20,615 nt of DNA from a virus, in the IMG/VR virus record IMGVR_UViG_3300028388_001501, positions 1 through 20,615 of that record, one strand, 5' to 3'. Every line of letters starts with the position of its first letter. Within the stretch, counting starts at the first letter, position 1. The translations under genes were made by a program, and so were the position numbers. This document shows positions 15,939-20,615 of the stretch, piece by piece. The notes under the pieces were generated by a model. The model had not been told where the DNA came from, made no database searches, and saw only the letters and a program-made list of their open reading frames with translations.

Positions 15939-16679
15939 GGCGTGCTCCCGAAATCGCGCTGATCCATTCGTGGTCAAGCTCCATCAGGATGTCGACCTCT
16001 TCGGATGAAACCTTCTTCCCGCGCAGATTACACCATGACTGTAGGTCCGTCCATGTGAACGGCTCCGGGCCGTTCATGCCGTATGAACGCCCGCGGTGTA
16101 GGTCCATGAACATTTCCCAGAGATAGGCTCCTGCATCCGGAAACGGGGGCAGGATCAACTCCGGGGCAACCTTTCCGATCGACCGGGCCCGCTGCTGGAG
16201 ATGCTCTTTGACGCTGACACCGTTCGAGTCCCGAGCGTTCAGGCGAAAATGCCGCCGAGCATACTCGATCAGGTCGCGTCGGATCGGTCCAAAAAATTGG
16301 CAGCGTTCTCCATGTGGCCACGAACTTGCCGATAGACCCACGGATACGTCTTGTAGATCTCCCGAGCCTTGTCGCGGCTGAACTCGACAGGACCTTCATC
16401 GGTGGTCAGGTTCCACTCTTTGGTGCAGGCGCAGACCATCTCGAAAGTCTCATCCTCCATATCCTGATAGGACATGTGGGTTTCGCCGGTTGTCCGCGCC
16501 TTTTCGATCCGCAGGCGTGTCCTCTCGTGAAACGCTGATTGGTAAACGTCGGAGTATTCTCCGTAGATCGTAACGGTCATTTCCGACTGATCTTCGTTGG
16601 TCAGAACCGCGCCGGTAGCAGGATGGATCAGGGTCAGGGTAGATTCGGCCTTGGCGCGGCCGACGCTGTCGAGACTCAT
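15925..16679 (-). CDS. Tail assembly chaperone G-T fusion made by -1 frameshift
   Basis: Long product of the G/T pair. It reads from ATG 16679 in the G frame for 130 codons to the TTG at 16292-16290, slips back one base and continues GPIRRDLIEYARRHFRLN in the T frame to the stop at 15927-15925, about 251 residues in all. The T part (about 121 residues) contains the typical LPPFPDAGAYLWEMFMDLHR, FTWTDLQSWCNLRG and a C-terminal acidic helix ending ELDHEWI. In lambda the G-T product binds the tape measure through T and recruits tail tube subunits. Frame arithmetic and the slippery site agree exactly, so the fusion is well supported, although not experimentally shown. Confidence 0.85.
16269..16679 (-). 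CDS. Tail assembly chaperone G (short form)
   Basis: A 136-residue protein made when ribosomes do not slip. Start ATG 16679 has GGAG seven to twelve bases upstream; an 84-base in-frame extension upstream is rejected because it covers the intergenic hairpin region and looks unlike protein. The sequence MSLDSVGRAKAESTLTLIHP, then AVLTNEDQSEMTVTIYGEYS, fits the usual chaperone N-terminus, which mimics a tail-tube-like beta fold. It is placed between the tail tube and tape measure genes, the standard location. Excess of G over G-T is expected to control tail assembly. Confidence 0.88.
   Translation of the reverse strand: MSLDSVGRAKAESTLTLIHPATGAVLTNEDQSEMTVTIYGEYSDVYQSAFHERTRLRIEKARTTGETHMSYQDMEDETFEMVCACTKEWNLTTDEGPVEFSRDKAREIYKTYPWVYRQVRGHMENAANFLDRSDAT
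16290..16296 (-). promoter_or_regulatory. -1 ribosomal frameshift slippery site TTTTTTG
   Basis: Read on the minus strand in the G frame as AAT TTT TTG, so the heptamer is T-TTT-TTG, of the X-XXY-YYZ type. Slipping one base back puts the ribosome exactly into the T frame (next codon GGA at 16290-16288). Four bases downstream a weak hairpin, CGATC paired with GATCG (16286-16282 and 16270-16266, loop of 11), may stimulate the slip. Confidence 0.82.
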
Positions 16680-16691
16680 TCTCTTTCTCCA

Positions 16692-16746
16692 GTCGGGGGT
16701 GTCGGGGTGGTGGAAGCGGCAGGCCCCCGACGAGCCCACCGCTTCC
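16692..16746 (-). promoter_or_regulatory. Interleaved inverted repeats, possible H-type RNA pseudoknot in the 5' region of gene G
   Basis: In transcript order: arm A GGAAGCGG (16746-16739), 7 bases, arm B GTCGGGGG (16731-16724), 4 bases, A' CCGCTTCC (16719-16712), 12 bases, B' CCCCCGAC (16699-16692). Both 8-bp stems are perfect and cross each other, giving pseudoknot topology with loops of 7, 4 and 12. Arm B can also pair with CCCCGAC at 16707-16701. The ribosome site GGAG of gene G begins two bases after B'. There is no U-tract, so a plain terminator is unlikely. A role in translation control or mRNA processing between the tail tube and chaperone is inference. Confidence 0.6.
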
Positions 16747-16776
16747 GTTCCCAATGCGGACAAGGTCGCAGTGGGA

Positions 16777-17519
16777 TCAGACGCTCCGTGTGATTTTCAT
16801 CATCGTCGCTTCACTGCTGTCGTAAAGGGCGATGAACGGCAGCGTGACAAGGCGGGACTGTGGATTGGCCACCGGGACCGAGGCACCGTTATATTTCACA
16901 CGAGGGAACAAGAATGTGTAGGCGTTGGACCCCGTAGGATCGTCGACGGACACCTGGATGGAGCTTTCCGTTTCATCAAGAAACTTGTCGATGATCGTTT
17001 CGTTCTCGTAGTAGATGGACAGTTCACCTTCCAGAACCGCTCGGCCGAACTCCAGCTGAGGAGTCAGGTCGGATCCGACGACAAATGTGGGATCAAACCC
17101 GTTGGTAAGTGTGAAACTGATCGAGTTGACAGACTCGATCAGGTCACCCGATCCGACGCCACCCTCATAGATGGCACCGTTATAGCTGTCGAACGGCGCA
17201 TTGCCTGACGCCGCAGTGATCGTGCCGCCGGCGGATGTCTGGTTCTGCGTGGCATTGCGCCCGACCATACCAAATGTCGTCGTAACCATCTGGTTCGGCG
17301 CGATCGAGATGCCCATCGTGTTCACGGTCATACCGGTGTAGAGGCGGTACTGCGTGATATCCTCTGCCGCATCTTCGATCGTCAGATACTGAGGCGCTTC
17401 CCCAAGTCAAGCGAATGGGTTCGAAACGGCAGGTTGATGAAGTTCGCGGATGCCTGCGTCGTGAAGTCGCTCTGCACCCCGTAGCTGAGGGAACTGCGCG
17501 AGCCTTGTGAGAATGTCAT
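16777..17519 (-). CDS. Major tail tube protein, frame-broken
   Basis: Building block of the tail tube. The true start is ATG 17519, with GAGGTGA five bases upstream: MTFSQGSRSSLSYGVQSDFT, then LPFRTHSLDLG. That frame ends at TGA 17384-17382 after 45 codons. The rest continues in another frame from about 17403: EAPQYLTIEDAAEDITQYRL, YTGMTVNTMGISIAPNQMVT, TFGMVGRN, and on to the stop at 16777. The second part matches tube proteins of about 300 residues (Phage_tube_2-like) from memory; the region between SLDL and QYLTIED should hold about 60 more residues. So both a frame change and missing sequence are inferred. An ATG at 17331 could start a shorter product but would lack the whole N-terminal part. 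A virion cannot lack this protein, so a sequence error is a serious possibility. Confidence 0.78.
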
Positions 17520-17577
17520 GGGTCACCTCATGCGGTGGGATTTGCGGGAAGATACACCGTATCGGCTTGCAAAACAA

Positions 17578-17985
17578 TCACGGGCCATAGGTATACCAGT
17601 TCACGTCGACCGGGAGGCACCAGTAGGGCTCCTGCTCGAACGGGGATGCCAGTTCGGTGAAGTCGATAGACACAGTCTGATTCGCGCCTTCTATGTCGGT
17701 CGATCCGTCGAATGCAGTCGTCAGCGTTTCAGCATACCCGAGAGCATCTCCTGTGCCAGACCGCTTCGGGACGCAAACGATGATGCGGTAGATGCCCTCG
17801 TATCGCATCTGCGGATTGGGGCCGCGCACAGATGGGCGGCGCGAAGTGAAGAACATTCGAGTCGATAGGTAGGCCGTAGGTGAGGATGCTTCGCTCGGCA
17901 CATTCTCGAAGAAGATGGTGGGCAGGCCCGACTGCGCGGCGAGTTCGGAGTCCAGTGCCTCTCTGATATCGTCGTAGATCGCCAT
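17578..17985 (-). CDS. Tail terminator / tail completion protein (DUF4128-like)
   Basis: A 135-residue protein with the pattern of DUF4128: IREALDSELAAQSGLP at the start, PTAYLSTRMFFTSRRPS, then MRYEGIYRIIVCVPKRSGTG and DALGYAETLTTAFDGS, ending in YWCLPVDVNWYTYGP. Proteins of this family cap the growing tail tube and join it to the head. ATG 17985 overlaps the upstream stop (TAATG). The 58 bases between this gene and the tail tube hold only the tube ribosome site and no clear hairpin. Confidence 0.82.
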   Translation of the reverse strand: MAIYDDIREALDSELAAQSGLPTIFFENVPSEASSPTAYLSTRMFFTSRRPSVRGPNPQMRYEGIYRIIVCVPKRSGTGDALGYAETLTTAFDGSTDIEGANQTVSIDFTELASPFEQEPYWCLPVDVNWYTYGP

Positions 17986-18440
17986 TACCGTCCTCTGCGT
18001 GCCTGCTGCTGAACAGCCTTCTGAACAGCTTGTGCAGCCTTCTTACGAGCCTGAGCATATACGCCATACTCCCCTTCGATGATACGGGCATAAAGCATCG
18101 GATTGCGGAACACGAAATTGTTGGACGAAAGGTCGATAGCCGCGATGTCCGCGAGCATGTTCTCGTAGCCCTGCTGTTGCTTGGCAGACACGTCTACCGT
18201 GTCACCCTTGGATCTGCGCGGCAGGTTGTCGGGGCGCATCTTGTTCGGCGTAAAAGATCCACTCCGCAGACGCACCTGATGGTTCGTCACATACTCCCCA
18301 CTGTCCACAGGGCTGTTCAGCGCGATGTCTGCCGCCATCTGCTCCATGACCGATCGTTTGATTTCGGCCATCTGCTCCGGGAGTTCCCGGATCACCTGAT
18401 CCAGACCGCTGGTCTTGGTGATGACGCGCATCTGAACCAT
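17985..18440 (-). CDS. HK97 gp10-like head-tail/neck protein
   Basis: A 151-residue protein. The first helix (SGLDQVIRELPEQMAEIKRS), the NSPVDSGEYVTNHQVRLRSG turn near residues 43-62, and the block FVFRNPMLYARIIEGEYGVY near 110-130 fit the HK97 gp10 group of small neck or tail-completion proteins, which nearly always contain a P-V-D-[ST]-G motif. The tail is a basic Ala/Gln-rich helix (ARKKAAQAVQKAVQQQARRG). ATG 18440 has GGGG about nine bases upstream; ATG 18431 has no ribosome site. Position between head closure and tail terminator agrees. Confidence 0.8.
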   Translation of the reverse strand: MVQMRVITKTSGLDQVIRELPEQMAEIKRSVMEQMAADIALNSPVDSGEYVTNHQVRLRSGSFTPNKMRPDNLPRRSKGDTVDVSAKQQQGYENMLADIAAIDLSSNNFVFRNPMLYARIIEGEYGVYAQARKKAAQAVQKAVQQQARRGR

Positions 18441-18443
18441 GAA

Positions 18444-18809
18444 TCAGCCCCGTGTTCGGCAGACGTAATGGGTGATGGTCGACCCAGAACGAACCTGCTT
18501 CACATCAAGAATGGTCAGTGTCGAATCGACCGTGTCATTGATCTGCGGCGCACGTTTCAGACCCTTGGCCTGTAAGAGTAGCTTTCGATCACCGGTCTTG
18601 ATCGAACTTTCGTCGATGTCCTCGACTCGATAGCGAGAGAAAAACCCGACCCCGGTCCACGTCAAGGAACTCTCAGGATTCTCCATTCTGCCCGTTGTCG
18701 GATTATACGCTGCCCCGTTGGTATCGTCGGGACGAGAAAGTGTCACTTTTGCGCCGTGCAGAGCGAAAAGCTGTGCTGCGCTCTGCTGCATAAGTGCGCC
18801 GATCGACAT
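18444..18809 (-). CDS. Head closure / head-tail stopper-like protein
   Basis: A 121-residue protein starting at ATG 18809, one base after the preceding stop. Sequence landmarks: MSIGALMQQSAAQLFALHGA, a beta-rich core with TLSRPDDTNGAAYNPTTGRM and WTGVGFFSRYRVEDIDESSI, TGDRKLLLQAKGL, and a C-terminal VKQVRSGSTITHYVCRTRG. This small beta-barrel pattern, with a Lys-Leu-Leu-Leu strand and late Cys-Arg end, is common for proteins between the connector and gp10 in siphoviruses. Function inferred mostly from position. Confidence 0.7.
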   Translation of the reverse strand: MSIGALMQQSAAQLFALHGAKVTLSRPDDTNGAAYNPTTGRMENPESSLTWTGVGFFSRYRVEDIDESSIKTGDRKLLLQAKGLKRAPQINDTVDSTLTILDVKQVRSGSTITHYVCRTRG

Positions 18810-18810
18810 G

Positions 18811-19449
18811 TCAGATCGCCTCCGAAAGCGGGCGTGTCGGTAGGGCCGTGATCGACGACCCGTTTTCTCCGACAAAGTTGGTCACCCGCACGCCGGCCTG
18901 CTCAAGTTGAGGCGCAGCAATGTCAAAGTCTCGAGCCCAGCGGCGAATCTGATGGTCGCTCCTCTGGCGATACCAGTGATACTCCTCGTGCCAGTGCGGC
19001 TGCTCGGGCGTGAACCTGAAGTCAAACCCAAGCAGGCGAATATCGGTGGCCCCCGAAAGAAACGCCACGTTCAAAGCCGCAAACCCTGAATTTAGGCCGT
19101 AAATCATGTGTGGCGCCTGGGATAACCCTCGGCCCCGCTTGAATTGCAAATGGACGATCTCGTCGGGAAATGTTGTCGCAAGCGGCATGTCAACGGGCAA
19201 CGCGGCATATACCATACGTCCCTCACGGACCGCGGCGACCAGATCTTCTATCCTGTGCCGGTAGTAGTTCCGGTCCAGGGTAACAATCATGTCGGCTTTG
19301 GAGAGTCTTCCAGCGTCGTTCGCTCCGATCTTCGTGATCTCAGGGTCGAGCGTGTCGAAGTCAAAATCGACCAGAGAAGGCCCGCCTCCGATGACGTATA
19401 CCGGCTGGCCTTCCAGTGACCGGGCAACCTGTCCATATTCACGGTCCAT
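18811..19449 (-). CDS. DUF115/MptE-like Rossmann-fold protein
   Basis: A 212-residue protein. A glycine-rich loop near residues 17-27 (VYVIGGGPSLVDFDF) starts a Rossmann-like fold, followed by IGANDAGRLSKADMIVTLDR and GLNSGFAALNVAFLSGATDI-RLLGFDF, the most conserved region, and a C-terminal QLEQAGVRVTNFVGENGSSI. Proteins with this GGGPSL, Ala-Asn-Asp and GFDF pattern fall near DUF115 and 6-hydroxymethylpterin pyrophosphokinase MptE-like proteins. In phages and bacteria they sit with glycan-modification genes. Substrate unknown. It is inserted between two connector genes with TGATG and one-base junctions, so it is co-expressed with virion proteins. Confidence 0.65.
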   Translation of the reverse strand: MDREYGQVARSLEGQPVYVIGGGPSLVDFDFDTLDPEITKIGANDAGRLSKADMIVTLDRNYYRHRIEDLVAAVREGRMVYAALPVDMPLATTFPDEIVHLQFKRGRGLSQAPHMIYGLNSGFAALNVAFLSGATDIRLLGFDFRFTPEQPHWHEEYHWYRQRSDHQIRRWARDFDIAAPQLEQAGVRVTNFVGENGSSITALPTRPLSEAI

Positions 19450-19925
19450 CAGCGAATCCTGTCATCATCATCGGTGCCGTCAAACCCCGCTGGGTTGCGG
19501 AATTGCCGGTGCCGAAAAGCGGGATCGACGCGATCCGTGTCCTCATATACGTCACGCATCGCTTCTCTGGATATGCCACCTGCAGACGGCTTTCCGAGCC
19601 CTATGGTGCCATACTTCTGGCTGGAGCGGCGCATCTGCACGGACAAGGCTCGGTAGGATTCTGTGACCGCTTGGTAGTCCACCGATATGCCGCCGTTGTC
19701 GATGCTGGTGTCCCCGAAGCGTGCATACTTCGCGGCCAGTGCATCGCAGGCCATCGCAGCGGCGAGGTAGATGTCGTTGGACGTCTGAGCGAGGTAAAGG
19801 GCGATCTCTTCGTTCTGAAGCTGCTGCGCGTGTTCGTCGGTGTCCTGGATAAGAGATCGAACGGCGTTCAGGCGCCCCTCTGACGTGTCCGTCCCAAGGT
19901 TCGTCGTTTCGAAAGACCACGCCAT
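19449..19925 (-). CDS. Head-tail adaptor (connector) protein
   Basis: A 158-residue protein. I chose ATG 19925 (MAWSFETTNLGTDTSEGRLN), which has AGGG seven bases upstream and lies four bases after the sulfotransferase stop; earlier codons run through that gene. The body is alpha-helical: LNAVRSLIQDTDEHAQQLQN, then EEIALYLAQTSNDIYLAAAM and CDALAAKYARFGDTSID, the usual helical core of gp6-like adaptors with two buried helices, ending in an acidic Arg/Asp tail. It likely docks under the portal ring. Portal and capsid genes would then be upstream, outside the window. Confidence 0.8.
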   Translation of the reverse strand: MAWSFETTNLGTDTSEGRLNAVRSLIQDTDEHAQQLQNEEIALYLAQTSNDIYLAAAMACDALAAKYARFGDTSIDNGGISVDYQAVTESYRALSVQMRRSSQKYGTIGLGKPSAGGISREAMRDVYEDTDRVDPAFRHRQFRNPAGFDGTDDDDRIR

Positions 19926-19929
19926 CACG

Positions 19930-20535
19930 TCACCCTGTCCATTTGGCCGGATCGAACACGCGATCCACAGCTGTGTCACTCCATTGTAGCCCAGCCGCCT
20001 CCACAGCGCCAGAGATGCCAGATTGGTCCTCCCTGAGACGCGATACGTCCACGCTGAATACCTGATCAGGGAGAGCCCGCTTCAGCTCCCTGCACCGGTC
20101 GTGGTAAGTCTCAGCCCACCGACGCCACTCAGCCTCCGTGTTGTAGGCTTTCATGAACCGGGTCCGCAGGCACGACCGGGCAATCTTGCCCGGATCTCTC
20201 CAGACGATAAGCCAGACAGCATCTGGAAAAGCGTCGACCAATACCGGCCAGAAGTGAACAGATTTAACATCCTTCACGCAGTCGGCATCGAGGATAAGCG
20301 GCTCGATCTCTTTGCGGACCTGATCCGGGTCCATGTCCCGGATCGGTTCTTGGGGGACCGGGTTCTGTCCGAATGGGTCAAAACCGCGTTCTTTCAGTCG
20401 GGGATAAACCCATTGCCGCTTAAACGGCATATGCTCCGCCAGACCGTTCGCGACACCCAGGCGGGCCCCACACGCCTCGATTATCCGAGTAGTCAGGGTC
20501 GTCCCCGACCGGGCGGCTCCGACCACGAAAATCAA
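19930..20535 (-). CDS. Sulfotransferase family protein
   Basis: A 201-residue protein. The PAPS 5'-phosphosulfate loop is clear at residues 5-13 (VGAARSGTTLTTRIIE). The 3'-phosphate-binding segment AVWLIVWRDPGKIARSCLRT lies at about 105-125, with an Arg-Asp-Pro and a conserved Ser. It would move a sulfo group from PAPS to an acceptor, probably a glycan. TTG 20535 is chosen as start: it overlaps the upstream gene stop as TTGA, has GGGTGA just before it, and puts the loop at the N-terminus as in the family; the frame is open further upstream but offers no other start. The acceptor is unknown. Such genes in phages may change host surface sugars or virion proteins. Confidence 0.8.
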   Translation of the reverse strand: MIFVVGAARSGTTLTTRIIEACGARLGVANGLAEHMPFKRQWVYPRLKERGFDPFGQNPVPQEPIRDMDPDQVRKEIEPLILDADCVKDVKSVHFWPVLVDAFPDAVWLIVWRDPGKIARSCLRTRFMKAYNTEAEWRRWAETYHDRCRELKRALPDQVFSVDVSRLREDQSGISGAVEAAGLQWSDTAVDRVFDPAKWTG

Positions 20536-20615
20536 TGTGTCACCCAGAACCGCGCGTCTCGGCCAGCGTTCAGTATCTGGACGTGCGGCCAGTGTTTGTG
20601 CAAGGCCTCTGCCCA
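20532..20615 (-). CDS. C-terminal end of an upstream gene (partial)
   Basis: The minus-strand frame beginning at the window edge reads WAEALHKHWPHVQILNAGRD, then ARFWVTH, and stops with TGA at 20534-20532, overlapping the sulfotransferase start (TTGA). The overlap matches the style of all other junctions, so it is likely a real gene end. The 'P-x-V-x-I-L-N' close resembles the last strand of DUF115-like proteins, suggesting another glycan-related gene, but 27 residues are too few to be sure. Confidence 0.45.
   Translation of the reverse strand, partial: WAEALHKHWPHVQILNAGRDARFWVTH

Noticed and set aside
15939-15977. Tape measure start at ATG 15977
   Set aside because: It would overlap the chaperone by 53 bases and has no ribosome site; GTG 15938 has GGGAG seven bases upstream and fits the family start.
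16692-16731. Rho-independent terminator between tail tube and chaperone genes
   Set aside because: The GC-rich stem is followed by GGAGAAAGAG and a start codon, not by a U-tract, on the transcribed strand.
16680-16763. N-terminal extension of tail chaperone G
   Set aside because: No ribosome site, covers the inverted-repeat region, and the residues do not resemble the family; ATG 16679 has GGAG correctly placed.
12097-16763. Gene transfer agent-like tail cluster
   Set aside because: NlpC/P60 next to a tip protein recalls the Rhodobacter-type agent, but the flanking DUF1833, J-like and chaperone genes and the lysis and replication modules fit an ordinary siphovirus.
1-20615. tRNA genes, CRISPR arrays, insertion sequences, long direct repeats
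   Set aside because: None recognised by eye; almost all of the window is coding and the gaps of more than 40 bases (16680-16776, 17520-17577) hold only the elements described.

Overview
The window is part of a double-stranded DNA tailed-phage genome with a long non-contractile tail (a siphovirus). It has GC-rich codon use, a GapR/DUF2312 homologue and gene families typical of phages of marine Alphaproteobacteria, so a Roseobacter-like or related host is likely; that host call is inference. No integrase, repressor, tRNA, CRISPR or rRNA was seen.

Left module, plus strand (1-5946): replication and nucleotide genes packed with 1-17 nt overlaps. In order: the C-terminal part of a family A DNA polymerase (cut by the window edge and broken by a frame change), a GapR-like DNA-binding protein, a dCMP deaminase, a MazG-like dNTP pyrophosphohydrolase (DUF5664 type), a VRR-NUC nuclease and an SNF2-type helicase. 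The helicase carries an intein at motif V. A homing-endonuclease-like gene lies inside that intein but in a different reading frame from the intein. Small accessory genes follow, the last four after a plausible sigma70-type promoter at 5113-5141: DUF6011 protein, small membrane protein, CSD-like protein.

Right module, minus strand (20615 down to 5943), listed in transcription order: the tail of an unknown gene, a sulfotransferase-like gene, head-tail adaptor, DUF115/MptE-like protein, head closure, HK97 gp10-like, tail terminator, major tail tube (frame-broken), tail assembly chaperones G and G-T (a clear -1 frameshift at TTTTTTG), tape measure, minor tail protein, DUF1833 protein, NlpC/P60 peptidase, J-like tail tip, tail fibre, an unknown membrane-anchored protein, GH108 endolysin and an overlapping i-spanin/o-spanin pair. 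The two modules converge at 5943-5946, where one CTAG supplies both stop codons.

The most unusual region is 3578-4413. Intein blocks B to G share one reading frame that stays open for about 200 codons through an endonuclease gene written in another frame. The N-terminal end of the intein is separately frame-shifted and short. DNA polymerase and the tail tube show the same kind of damage, a frame change together with missing conserved interior sequence. Either the assembly has lost short pieces or the genome really is damaged or split at these points. A second notable element is a pair of interleaved 8-bp inverted repeats, able to form an H-type pseudoknot, just upstream of the ribosome binding site of the tail chaperone gene.
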